DNA of 64,000 bases from Nocardioides albus. GTDB taxonomy: Bacteria; Actinomycetota; Actinomycetes; Propionibacteriales; Nocardioidaceae. The stretch lies in the NCBI RefSeq assembly GCF_014648255.1, contig NZ_BMQT01000016.1, forward strand, positions 1 through 64,000, given 5' to 3'. Under the pieces are notes generated by a model. It did not search any database. It was not told where the DNA came from and saw only the letters and a program-made list of their open reading frames with translations. The position numbers and the translations under genes are program-made. Below, in pieces: positions 44,758 through 52,737 of the stretch (position 1 is the stretch's first letter; each line of letters starts with the position of its first letter).

Positions 44758-45738
44758 ATGGCGCCGAACCCCGCTGCCGACCTTGACCGTCGTATCGTGG
44801 CCGCGCTGATGCTCGACGGCCGCGCCCCATGGCGAAAGATCGCCGCGGCACTAAACGTTCCCGACCGCACCGTCACCCGTCGCGGGACGGCACTGCTGGA
44901 GTCGGGAGCGGTCGGCATCCACGCACTCGCCGATCCTCATCGCACCGGCCGCGGCGATCCGTTCGTGGTGACCTTCTCCTGCGCCCCGGCGACCGTCTGG
45001 CCCACCTGCGCGACGATCGCCCGCCGCCCGGAGACAGTGACGACGTACCTGCTCTCCGGACGGGCACAGTGCCTGGCCGACATGTGGTGCCCCGAGACCC
45101 GCCAGGCCGACCTGTTCCTGCACGAGCTCGGCGCCACGACCGGAGTGACCCAGGTGGAGGTAGCCCCGGTGCTGCGATACATCCAGACTCTTACGACCTG
45201 GGACCCCGGCATCCTCGACCGAGACGAGGCCGAGGCTCTCCGGGTCGGCGCCCCGATCACCACCTGGCCCGTCTTCAGCGAGCCGGTCAAGCTGCACCGC
45301 GAAGACAAGGCCCTGCTGCGCGGGCTCGTCGAGGACGGCCGTCGCACCTTCGAGGAGCTCGGCCGCATGGCAGGCGTGTCCGAGCAGACTGCGGCCCGCC
45401 GAGTGGAAGCCATGCGCACATCGGGCCTGGTCACGCTACGGGCTGTCGTCGACCCGCGCGTGCTGGGACTGCCGGTCGCGGCGCTGCTGCGCCTACGGAT
45501 TCGGCCACCGGCCGTCGAGACGGTCGCCGCAGCGCTGACCGCCAGCCCCCATGTCCGCTACGCGGCGATGGTGATGGGCGAGCATCAGATCGTCGCCGAC
45601 GTCCGACTACCGACAAAGGATGCCCTGCGCCACCTGCTCACCGATGCCGAGTGGACCGAGCACGTCGAAGCCATGGAGAGCTCGCTCATCCTCGACGTCC
45701 TCAAACAGAGCGAGGTCCTCGCCGCTTCGCTGCAATGA
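44758..45738 (+). CDS. Lrp/AsnC family regulator, tandem-domain form
   Basis: Regulator of 326 aa with two AsnC-like units. The first has HTH DLDRRIVAALMLDGRAPWRKIAAALNVPDRTVTRRGTALLESG; the second begins at about residue 180 with DKALLRGLVEDGRRTFEELGRMAGVSEQTAARRVEAMRTSG. Each is followed by a RAM-type ligand domain. Such double forms are common in actinobacteria next to catabolic operons. It is divergent from the amidase operon and probably controls it. No clear ribosome-binding site; possibly leaderless. Confidence 0.9.
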   Translation: MAPNPAADLDRRIVAALMLDGRAPWRKIAAALNVPDRTVTRRGTALLESGAVGIHALADPHRTGRGDPFVVTFSCAPATVWPTCATIARRPETVTTYLLSGRAQCLADMWCPETRQADLFLHELGATTGVTQVEVAPVLRYIQTLTTWDPGILDRDEAEALRVGAPITTWPVFSEPVKLHREDKALLRGLVEDGRRTFEELGRMAGVSEQTAARRVEAMRTSGLVTLRAVVDPRVLGLPVAALLRLRIRPPAVETVAAALTASPHVRYAAMVMGEHQIVADVRLPTKDALRHLLTDAEWTEHVEAMESSLILDVLKQSEVLAASLQ

Positions 45739-45811
45739 CGGTGTCCACCAATCTCCGTCCAGCCACAGGTCACACTCGATCCACCGACGCAGCAACCCCA
45801 GCCGACAGGTA

Positions 45812-46552
45812 ATGTCCAGCTCAACCTTCAGACCTTCTCTATTGGAGGTGTCCCTCGTTCCCCCACTATCGAAGGGCCGACTCGAGCGCGACGGCCTGAT
45901 CGAGGTCGTCGGCATCTGGTCGCACCTGGCGTGCGCGGACGAGCCCGGCCATCCGGTCAGCGACGCACAGCGCGAGGCGTTCGAGACCGCGCTCGCGGCG
46001 GCTGCGCTGGCCGGTCTCCGGCCGCGCTGGCGTCACCTGGCCAACTCGGCGGCGGCCCTGACCCGACCGGACCTGCGCTACGACCTCGTCCGCTGCGGCC
46101 TGGCGACGTACGGCGTGAACCCACTCGCTCACCAAGCGGCTCCCGCCGACCTCCGTCCGGCGATGCGGGTTGTCGCCACGGTCGCGCACGTGAAGTCGGC
46201 TCCGGAGGGCGTGGGCGTCTCCTACGGACACACATACCGCACGAAGCGACCCACCCGGCTGGCGATCGTCCCGCTCGGGTACGCCGACGGCGTACCCATG
46301 ATTCCGCCGGGCTGTGCGCCCGTCGGGTTCGACGGGGCGTCGCTGACGATCGCGGGCCGGGTGTGCATGGACCAGCTCGTCCTTGACGTCGGCGACACCG
46401 ACGTGTCGCCTGGCGACGAGGTCGTGCTCCTCGGGCCCGGCGACCACGGCGAGCACACCGTCGAGGAGTGGGCGGCGGTGAGCGGCCGCAGCCCGTACGA
46501 GATCCTCACCGGCACCGGCCGTCGCCGGGTGCCGCCGGTCTGGCTGCACTGA
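45812..46552 (+). pseudogene. Truncated alanine racemase, C-terminal part only
   Basis: The open frame (246 aa) matches alanine racemase from about the middle of the barrel onward: EVVGIWSHLACADEPGHP, LRHLANSAAAL-like segment, RYDLVRCGLATYGVNP (substrate region), RLAIVPLGYADGVP and GRVCMDQLVLDVGD. The first about 125-150 residues, including the PLP-binding Lys motif (usually KADAYGHG), are missing and replaced by about 25 unrelated residues. It therefore cannot be a working racemase. It lies between two catabolic operons and is probably a rearrangement scar. Confidence 0.85.
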
Positions 46553-46576
46553 TCCGGATGCCGCCGATGCTGCCGG

Positions 46577-47953
46577 TCAGACGGCGGATTGTGTCGAGGC
46601 GTCCGTCGCCGGACCTGCGGGTTCTGCAGGGTCTGCCTGACCGGACGGATCGGCCAGGTCGGCCCGGTGGGACTCTCCGGAGCACCAGATGGCGACCACG
46701 CTGACGAGGCAGACCGCGGCGGCGAAGGCCGCCACCAGCACGGGGTTGGAGCCACCCGCGGCGCCGAGCAGCGCAGCACCGATGATCGGCGCGAAGCCGG
46801 CGCCCAGGGTCGAGGCGATCTGGTAGCCCAGCGAGGCACCGGTGTAGCGGGAGCTGGTGCCGAACATCTCGCTGATGTACGCGGCGAGCGGGCCGTACAT
46901 CGACGCCTGCAGGATCGGGTTGCCGAGCACGAACCCGGCCAGCAGCAGCCAGGTGGACCCGCTGCCGATCATCAGGAGTACGGGGTAGATGAGCACGGCC
47001 GTGGCCAGCGCCCCGCTGATCATCACCGGGCGGCGACCGATCCGGTCGGACAGGATGGCGAACGCCGGGATGGTGACGATGTGCAGGAGCGACGCCAGCC
47101 CGTGCATGACCAGGACGGTGGTCCGCCCGTGCCCGGCCTGCATCGCCAGGGAGAGGGCGAACGTGGCGAGCAGCGACTGGATGACGAACGCACTGGCGCC
47201 ACCGAAGCAAGACAGGATGACCTGGCGGTACTGCTTCTGCAGCACCTCGACCAGCGGCGGCTTGGTCGGGGCGGGGCGGTTGCGCGCCTGCTCGAACATC
47301 GGCGACTCGCTCACCCGGAGCCGGACGAACAGGCCGACTGCGACCAGCACGACGCTCAGCAGGAAAGGCACCCGCCAGCCCCAGGCGAGGAACTGGTCCT
47401 CAGGGAGCAGGCTGAACAGGGTCAGGACCACGGTCGCCAGGACCGCACCGCTGGGGCCACCCATGTTGGCCACGCTGGCGGCGAAGCCGCGCTTGCCCGG
47501 GTCGGCGTGCTCGAGCGCCATCAGCGCGGCGCCGCCCCACTCGCCGCCGACGGCGATGCCCTGGAGCACCCGCAGCGTGACCAGCAGGAGCGGCGCGAGG
47601 GAGCCGATCTGGTCGTACGTCGGGAGCACGCCCACGAGGGCGCTGGCCACGCCCATGACCGACATCGTGACCACCAGCATCGACTTGCGGCCCAGCCGGT
47701 CACCGAAGTGGCCGAAGATGATGCCGCCCACCGGGCGCGCGAGGTAGCCGGTCGCGAGCGTGCCGAACGAGGCGATCGTGCCGACCAACGGGTCGAGGTT
47801 GCTGAAGAACAGCTGGTTGAACACCAGGCTCGCGGCGATGCCGTAGAGCAGGAAGTCGTAGAACTCGACGGTGCTGCCGAGATAGCTCGACAACAGCACC
47901 CGACGCATGTGGCGGCGGTCGCCGTGCGGCTCGGCGGTGGTGGTCTCGGACAT
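46577..47953 (-). CDS. MFS transporter, metabolite:H+ symporter (MHS) type
   Basis: Twelve-helix carrier of 458 aa. The N-terminal MHS signature STVEFYDFLLYG, loop motif GHFGDRLGRKSMLV, VLQGIAVGGEWGGAAL and the central ARNRPAPTKPPL linker place it with shikimate/alpha-ketoglutarate/aromatic acid symporters. ATG 47953 starts at MSETTTAEP. It is 52 nt downstream of the metallo-hydrolase gene, so probably in one operon under the 49017-49050 operator shared with mhp. It may therefore import the phenylpropionate substrate (inference). The C-terminus has a Pro/Asp/Ala-rich tail. Confidence 0.9.
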   Translation of the reverse strand: MSETTTAEPHGDRRHMRRVLLSSYLGSTVEFYDFLLYGIAASLVFNQLFFSNLDPLVGTIASFGTLATGYLARPVGGIIFGHFGDRLGRKSMLVVTMSVMGVASALVGVLPTYDQIGSLAPLLLVTLRVLQGIAVGGEWGGAALMALEHADPGKRGFAASVANMGGPSGAVLATVVLTLFSLLPEDQFLAWGWRVPFLLSVVLVAVGLFVRLRVSESPMFEQARNRPAPTKPPLVEVLQKQYRQVILSCFGGASAFVIQSLLATFALSLAMQAGHGRTTVLVMHGLASLLHIVTIPAFAILSDRIGRRPVMISGALATAVLIYPVLLMIGSGSTWLLLAGFVLGNPILQASMYGPLAAYISEMFGTSSRYTGASLGYQIASTLGAGFAPIIGAALLGAAGGSNPVLVAAFAAAVCLVSVVAIWCSGESHRADLADPSGQADPAEPAGPATDASTQSAV

Positions 47954-48005
47954 GGGTTCTCCTGGGCGAAGGGACGGGTTCGGGTGATGGCTGGTTCGGG
48001 ACGGG

Positions 48006-49004
48006 TCAGGGGGCGGCGATCGGGACGCGCTGCAGGTCCTCGCCGATGACGAGCTCTCCGGAGAAGTGCTTGGCGGCCTCGTGCCAGCGCGGCACGTCGA
48101 TGTCGCCCGGCACGAAGTGGGACAGGACGAGGGTGCGGACACCGGCCCGCTCGGCGATCTGGCCGACCTGCGGAACCGTGGTGTGCGCGGAGAGGTGGTG
48201 CGCGATCATCGCCCGCTGCTGGGCGGTGCGCCCGTTCTCGTAGGCGCGGGCGACGTACTCCTCGTCGATGACCTCGTGCACCAGCACGTCGGCACCGGTC
48301 GCCAGGCGCACCAGGTTCTCGCAGGGCCCGGTGTCGCCGGAGACGACCACGGAGCCGCTGTCGGTGTCGAAGCGGAAGGCGAAGGCCGGGGCCATCGGCG
48401 CGTGTTGCACCAACGTGGCCGTGACGCGCACCCGGTCGTCCTCGAGCACGACCCACGGCTCGACGTCGGGAGCGGCATCGTGGTCGGGGTCGATGACCAG
48501 ACCCTCGGGAAGCTCGATGTCGGCCACGGTGAGCAGCTCGCGCGGATCACGTCGCCGGGTGTCGCGCATCCGGTCGTTGAGGTCGGTGGCGTACGCCGCC
48601 CCCAGGTGACGCACCATCGCGGTGAACCCCGGCGCCGGCTCCTCCGGGCGCACCAGGCGCGGCACACGACCGCCGTCGGCGGCTACGTCGGGGAAGCTGC
48701 CGCGCGAGGGCGGACCGAGGCAGGTGACCGGCGCGACGACGTCCTCGAGCCCCTCGTACCAGCCGTAGAGCAGCAGGTTGGCGAGGTCGGCGGTGTGGTC
48801 GGAGTGCAGGTGGGTGACGAGCACCGCCCGCAGCCGCGCCGGACTGTGCCCGGACCGCGAGAGCTGCGCGCCCGCGCCGTAGCCACAGTCGACGAGGTAG
48901 ACGTCTCCTCCAACCACCACCGCGGTGGAGATCCCGGAGCGGGTACGTCGCCACCGCGGTCCGCCGGAGGTGCCCAGCAGCAGCACGTGGTCCTGCGAGT
49001 TCAT
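48006..49004 (-). CDS. MBL-fold metallo-hydrolase (RNase Z/arylsulfatase-like)
   Basis: Metallo-beta-lactamase fold protein of 332 aa. GTSGGPRWRRTRSGIST, YLVDCGYG, metal motif VTHLHSDHTADLANLL (HxHxDH), Asp in VSGDTGPCENL, and late LSHFVPGD. No signal peptide. Related to RNase Z-like and ester/lactone hydrolases; the catabolic context suggests a small-molecule ester or lactone substrate (inference). ATG 49004 has AAGGAGA upstream. Its promoter region carries the same 21-bp-period repeats as the mhp operon. Confidence 0.88.
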   Translation of the reverse strand: MNSQDHVLLLGTSGGPRWRRTRSGISTAVVVGGDVYLVDCGYGAGAQLSRSGHSPARLRAVLVTHLHSDHTADLANLLLYGWYEGLEDVVAPVTCLGPPSRGSFPDVAADGGRVPRLVRPEEPAPGFTAMVRHLGAAYATDLNDRMRDTRRRDPRELLTVADIELPEGLVIDPDHDAAPDVEPWVVLEDDRVRVTATLVQHAPMAPAFAFRFDTDSGSVVVSGDTGPCENLVRLATGADVLVHEVIDEEYVARAYENGRTAQQRAMIAHHLSAHTTVPQVGQIAERAGVRTLVLSHFVPGDIDVPRWHEAAKHFSGELVIGEDLQRVPIAAP

Positions 49005-49016
49005 CCAATTCTCCTT

Positions 49017-49082
49017 GTGTAAATAACGCCCATTCATGTGTAGACTTAGAACAGAGTGATCCCAGTCACCCCCCTCTGTCAA
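49017..49082 (-). promoter_or_regulatory. Operator and promoter upstream of metallo-hydrolase/carrier operon
   Basis: GTGTAAATAACGC at 49017-49029 is identical to the second mhp repeat, and GTGTAGACTTAGA at 49038-49050 follows at the same 21-bp spacing. A consensus -35 for the minus-strand gene, TTGACA, lies at 49077-49082; its -10 is unclear. The repeats lie between promoter and start codon, as in mhp. Confidence 0.6.
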
Positions 49083-49099
49083 GAGGAGCGAGAGAAACG

Positions 49100-49861
49100 A
49101 TGACCAGCGATGGATACGGTGGGGCCATGATCAGCGCCGCCGAGGAGCCCTCGACCCCGTCCCGCAACGTCGGCACCCAGACGCTCGCCCGCGGCCTGCG
49201 CGCCCTCGAACTGGTCGCGGCGAGCACAGATGGCGTGAGCATCCAGACCATCGCCGACACGCTCGGCGTGCATCGCACGGTCGCCTATCGCCTGCTGAGC
49301 ACGCTGAGCGACTTCCATCTGGTAACCCGCGCCCCAGACGGCCGGTTCCTGCCCGGTGCCGGTCTCACGACCCTCGGCCAGGGCACCCTGACCAGCTTGA
49401 AAGAGGTCGCATCACCCCATCTCCGCGGTCTCGCGAACGAGCTGCAGTCGACGGTGTCGTTGCTGGTCGCGGAGGGAGAGGAGGCCGTGGCGATCGCGGT
49501 GATGGAGCCTGCCAACGCGCGCTACCATCTTTCGTTCCGCGAAGGCAGCCGGCACCCTCTGGACCGGGGCTCGGCCGGGATCGCCCTGCAGTCGCTCGCC
49601 ACGCCGCGGCCAGGAGAGCCCACCGATGTGTCCGGGGCTCGCGAGCTGGGATTCGCCAGCACCCACGGCCAAGTTGAGCCCGGCGCGTACGGGGTCGCAG
49701 TGCCCCTTTCGCCGCTTTCCGGGATGCCCGCGGCCTGCGTCAACGTCATCACTTACCGGGCCGACGTCGCCGAGCGCGCGGTCGAACCGGTCAAGCGGAC
49801 CGTCGCCCTCATCTCCGAGGCGCTAGCGGCCAAGCCCACCGCCGATGACTCTCGAGCCTGA
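49100..49861 (+). CDS. IclR family transcriptional regulator
   Basis: Regulator of 253 aa. Winged HTH in GVSIQTIADTLGVHRTVAYRLLSTLSDFHLV, then an IclR ligand domain (LSFREGSRHPLDRGSAGIALQ, STHGQVEPGAYGVAVPL). It is divergent from the metallo-hydrolase operon across the repeat operator, so it is a candidate reader of that operator. The IclR at 34249 is the other candidate. GAGGAGCGAGAG precedes the ATG. Confidence 0.9.
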   Translation: MTSDGYGGAMISAAEEPSTPSRNVGTQTLARGLRALELVAASTDGVSIQTIADTLGVHRTVAYRLLSTLSDFHLVTRAPDGRFLPGAGLTTLGQGTLTSLKEVASPHLRGLANELQSTVSLLVAEGEEAVAIAVMEPANARYHLSFREGSRHPLDRGSAGIALQSLATPRPGEPTDVSGARELGFASTHGQVEPGAYGVAVPLSPLSGMPAACVNVITYRADVAERAVEPVKRTVALISEALAAKPTADDSRA

Positions 49862-49899
49862 CCGACGCCCCAGACCTCAGTCGGACCGTCCCGGCGACC

Positions 49900-50130
49900 C
49901 GAGCCTCTGCAGGAGCCCGCCTCGGCCAGGCAGGCGTTGCGGAAGGCGCCCAGACGCACTCGCCCTAGCCGTGCGCACGCGTGTCGGGGTCGTCGACACC
50001 GGTGACCAGATCGCCGCGCGGGGTAGACCTACCCCAGCAGGTGGACCAACGGGACCGCACCGCCCACGCCGACGGCCACCGGGGTCGACTCGGGCCAGGC
50101 CGCGCCGAGCGCCTCGAGTCCCTCGCCACC
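49900..50130 (-). pseudogene. Remnant of M20 family peptidase/amidohydrolase C-terminus
   Basis: Minus-strand pieces in order but in different frames: GLEALGAAWPESTPVAVGVGGAVPLV (ending at 50029), then GDLVTGVDDPDTRAHG followed by a TAG stop, then LGAFRNACLAEA. This is the C-terminal signature of M20 dipeptidases (AxW..P....GVGGSIP ... ILVTGVxDPDTRAHG.NES). Frameshifts and an in-frame stop show it is dead. It lies near the right end of the element. Confidence 0.72.
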
Positions 50131-50187
50131 TACACTGTGGAAGACAACCCGCACCATCAGCAGGAACCGAGCTGAGAGGGGTCCGAC

Positions 50188-50493
50188 ATGATCTCGATCG
50201 ACATCGGCGCCGACCTGAACCTGGTCGACGACGAGGACCGCAACGTCGCCCGGCTCCCTGAGCGCCGTCGGTTCCAGCCAGGCGACGTTGCCGTGGCCGG
50301 CCGCCCCGGCTTCTGGTCGTGGGTGCTGATCGACGAGGTCGCCGAGGGCTCGGTCTACTTCCGTCAGATCAGCGGTCGCGAGGCCGCGACCCATGGCGAC
50401 CTCACCGCCTCAGCGTGGTCGACGGGCGCCCGAGTGATACACGAAGTGATACACGAAGCTCCGGAATCGCCGTCACTAGGCGATCGACGCTGA
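50188..50493 (+). CDS. Small protein of unknown function
   Basis: ORF of 101 aa with GAGAGGGG upstream of its ATG, acidic N-terminus (IDIGADLNLVDDEDRN), then GDVAVAGRPGFWSWVLIDEVAEGSVYFRQIS. The composition looks like a real soluble protein, but I recognise no family. Its C-terminal VIHEVIHEAP is encoded by the tandem GTGATACACGAA repeats at the element end, so the original C-terminus may have been different. Confidence 0.5.
   Translation: MISIDIGADLNLVDDEDRNVARLPERRRFQPGDVAVAGRPGFWSWVLIDEVAEGSVYFRQISGREAATHGDLTASAWSTGARVIHEVIHEAPESPSLGDRR
50434..50458. promoter_or_regulatory. Tandem GTGATACACGAAG repeats at right end of element
   Basis: Two copies of GTGATACACGAAG, 50434-50446 and 50446-50458, repeat every 12 bp and share one base. 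They match the sites beside the integrase (22585-22610). They are candidate arm-type integrase or excisionase sites for the right end, about 110 nt inside the junction. Confidence 0.6.
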
Positions 50494-50566
50494 ACCAGCA
50501 CGGCACGAAATAGCCCTGCTGACCAGCGACCTCGTCGAACCCGGCCATTTCCTGAGCGTACGCAGA

Positions 50567-50742
50567 ATCACGTGGCACCAGTGGCAGGCGGCGTACCCGA
50601 CCGATAGCAGCACAGGTACACCCCGCTGCCGCGCCTCCTCGAACGCGTCGGCTCCCCACTCCCACCAGTTCACAGGATTATCTGCGTGTTGAAGGAGATA
50701 CGGGCTCGTGGCACCAGCAAGGCGGTTGGTCATGTCCATCAC
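50567..50742 (-). pseudogene. Displaced 5' fragment of yyaL-like gene (attR side)
   Basis: The minus strand reads MTNRLAGATSPYLLQHADNP through ACHWCHV, the first about 57 codons of the thioredoxin-domain gene, with its AGGAG ribosome-binding site. After HV the sequence diverges at once (ILRTLRKW...) and runs to a stop. It is an ungapped duplicate (about 84%) of 22373-22553. The simplest reading is that this is the original chromosomal 5' end of the gene, cut off by element insertion, while the element supplied the 5' end now fused to the full gene. Confidence 0.75.
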
Positions 50743-50783
50743 TCCTAGGGTGTCACTCAGTGCGAGCCGCGGCTCGGGGATGT

Positions 50784-51635
50784 TCAGTATCTATAGAACC
50801 CCCGGCCGGTCTTGCGGCCGAGGAGACCCGCCTCCACCATCCGCGCGAGCAACGGCGGCGGCGCATAGAGAGGCTCCTTGAACTCTGCATAGAGCGACTC
50901 GGCGACCGCTTTCGTCGTGTCCAGCCCGATCAGGTCGGCCAACGCCAGCGGGCCCTGCGGATGGGCGGCACCGCGTACCAGGCCTTCATCGATGTCCTCG
51001 GCGGTGGCGAAGCCGGATTCGAGCATCCTGATGGCCGAGAGCACGAACGGAATGAGCAGCGAGTTCACGACGAAACCCGCACGGTCCTGGCAGTCGATCG
51101 CCCGCTTGCCGAGGTCGTCCTGCACGAAACGCCGCGCCTGCTCGACGGTCTCGTCACTGGTCAGCAGGCTGGGCACCAGCTCGACGAGGGTGAGCACCGG
51201 CACCGGGTTGAAGAAGTGCACTCCTACCACCTGGCTGGGGCGACCGGTCGCGACGGCCAGCTTCATGATCGGGATCGAGGACGTGTTGGTGGCAAGCACC
51301 GCCTCGGGATCCTGCACTGTCTTGTCGAGGCGGCCGAAGAGCTCGATCTTGGCATTCTCGTCCTCCGCGATCGCCTCGACGACGATGTCCCGATCGGCCA
51401 GCGCCTCCAGGTCGACCTCGATTCGGATCCGGTCAAGGACCTGGGCGGCGCTGGCGACCTTGCCCCTACGCTCTGCCCGCTCGAGCGACGCCTCGAGTCG
51501 CTCTCGCCCGGCGGTCGCCGCCCGGGCGCTCGATTCGATCACGACGACGTCCTTACCCGCGCGAGCCGACACCTCGGCGATGCCTGCGCCCATGAGTCCG
51601 CAGCCGACGACGCCGACCTGTTCAATGCCTGTCAC
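50784..51635 (-). CDS. 3-hydroxybutyryl-CoA / 3-hydroxyacyl-CoA dehydrogenase
   Basis: NAD-dependent dehydrogenase of 283 aa. N-terminal GVVGCGLMGAGIAEVSARAG, NTSSIPIMKLA, catalytic His in VVGVHFFNPVPVLTLVELV and C-terminal domain GFVVNSLLIPFVLSAIRMLESG. Of the possible starts, GTG 51635 has GAAGGAG 5 nt before it and begins at the conserved domain. It is the last gene of the minus-strand catabolic module, and 41 nt before the displaced yyaL 5' end, probably its original neighbour. Confidence 0.92.
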   Translation of the reverse strand: MTGIEQVGVVGCGLMGAGIAEVSARAGKDVVVIESSARAATAGRERLEASLERAERRGKVASAAQVLDRIRIEVDLEALADRDIVVEAIAEDENAKIELFGRLDKTVQDPEAVLATNTSSIPIMKLAVATGRPSQVVGVHFFNPVPVLTLVELVPSLLTSDETVEQARRFVQDDLGKRAIDCQDRAGFVVNSLLIPFVLSAIRMLESGFATAEDIDEGLVRGAAHPQGPLALADLIGLDTTKAVAESLYAEFKEPLYAPPPLLARMVEAGLLGRKTGRGFYRY

Positions 51636-51705
51636 CGTTACTCCTTCGATCGTCTTCACAACTTCTATGTGCGCTTGGGATGCGAGCACAGCGCCTTGTC
51701 AGCCA

Positions 51706-52689
51706 CTACTGGCGTCCGTCGATGGTCCTCTTCCGCAACTCGTCGTCAGCCAGCAGTGACGCCTCCAACAACGAGCTCCCGGCACGCTCATGCGCGGCGA
51801 TGCGTGAGTTCCAGCTCGTCAGGTCGGCATGACTCTGGATGATGAAGCTCTTCGCCGCCGGGTTGAGAGCACCGGGACGGTGGACGATTCCGAACGAGGT
51901 ACGGATGTCGGGCCGGGTCTCCACCACCGTCGCCCCCAGACGGTGAGCTGCGGTGGCCATCCGCAGGGGCAGGAAAGCGCTGGCCGCGCCGTTCAGAACG
52001 AGCGTCAACTGCGCATGACGGTTGGGAACCTGCGCGGCGACCCGGGGCGAGACCGACTCGCGACGAAGGATGGTCGCCACGATGTCGTTCTCGCGCGAGG
52101 CGGCGCTGCTCACTGCGAGCGGCACTCCGTCGAGCTCGGAGATCGCGATGGGGCCAGCGCCGCCCGCCGTGCCGGGAGGTTGCACGAGCAGGAGTCGCTG
52201 GACGCCGAGCTCGATTCGCTCGAGGTTCTCGGTCGGGATCGGGAAGGTCGTGAAGCCGAGCTCGCAATGGCCTGTCAGTACCTCGTCACATAGTTCGGCA
52301 GCGCTGCCGAACTCGAACAGATCGATCCGAATATCGGGATGGAGCTTGGTGAACGATCCGCTCCAGGCTGCCACCGCTTCGCTCGACATCTCCGGCATGG
52401 TGCCGATCGTGATCGACCCGACCTGAAGATCGCGGGCCTCACGCATGATGTCCTGTGCTGCCAGCAGTCCTGCCAGGACACTACGTGCGGGCTCGACGAG
52501 CAACTGGCCGGCGGAGTTCAGAACCAGATTGCGGCCGGTCCGGTGAAACAGGGTCAGCTTGAGCTCGCGCTCGAGCTGGCGGATGCTCTGCGAGATCGTC
52601 GCCTGGGCGACGTTGAGGTGATGCGCAGCCCGGTTGACCCCGTCGCACTCGACCACTGCGAGAAAATACTCGAGCTGACGGATCTCCAT
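51706..52689 (-). CDS. LysR family transcriptional regulator
   Basis: Regulator of 327 aa. N-terminal HTH (RQLEYFLAVVECDGVNRAAHHLNVAQATISQSIRQLERELKLTLFHR) and a periplasmic-binding-like ligand domain. ATG 52689 (MEIRQLEYF) fits both the family and the GAGAGG placed 9 nt upstream. Closely related in its N-terminus to the LysR at 56675-57700. It lies inside the minus-strand module between the acyl-CoA dehydrogenase and the 3-hydroxyacyl-CoA dehydrogenase. Confidence 0.92.
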   Translation of the reverse strand: MEIRQLEYFLAVVECDGVNRAAHHLNVAQATISQSIRQLERELKLTLFHRTGRNLVLNSAGQLLVEPARSVLAGLLAAQDIMREARDLQVGSITIGTMPEMSSEAVAAWSGSFTKLHPDIRIDLFEFGSAAELCDEVLTGHCELGFTTFPIPTENLERIELGVQRLLLVQPPGTAGGAGPIAISELDGVPLAVSSAASRENDIVATILRRESVSPRVAAQVPNRHAQLTLVLNGAASAFLPLRMATAAHRLGATVVETRPDIRTSFGIVHRPGALNPAAKSFIIQSHADLTSWNSRIAAHERAGSSLLEASLLADDELRKRTIDGRQ

Positions 52690-52737
52690 GCGAGCCATCC
52701 TCTCGTTCGTCCGGGGATGCGCCAACAACGACGACAT

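Larger units (their letters stand above)
22379..50583. mobile_element. Putative 28-kb integrative and mobilizable element
   Basis: Bounded by the duplicated yyaL 5' end. It encodes a tyrosine integrase at the left end, a MobF relaxase, two small HTH proteins and cargo: a nuclease-like pair, mhp aromatic catabolism, an amidase-carrier-CoA-transferase operon and a hydrolase-carrier operon. Short GTGATACACGA repeats occur near both ends and not elsewhere that I noticed. Broken genes (monooxygenase, IS1182-type transposase, M20 peptidase, alanine racemase) suggest past rearrangement. No VirB/TraG-type secretion or coupling genes are seen, so transfer would need a helper. Exact ends are uncertain by tens of bases, and more than one insertion event could be nested here. 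Confidence 0.7.

Noticed and set aside
45620..45811. Upstream extension of the alanine racemase frame
   Set aside because: The frame is open, but it overlaps the end of the AsnC gene in another frame and shows no racemase sequence, so it cannot supply the missing N-terminus.
22657..50742. Self-transmissible ICE
   Set aside because: I found a relaxase but no coupling protein, VirB/Tra channel genes or peptidoglycan hydrolase of a secretion system within the boundaries.
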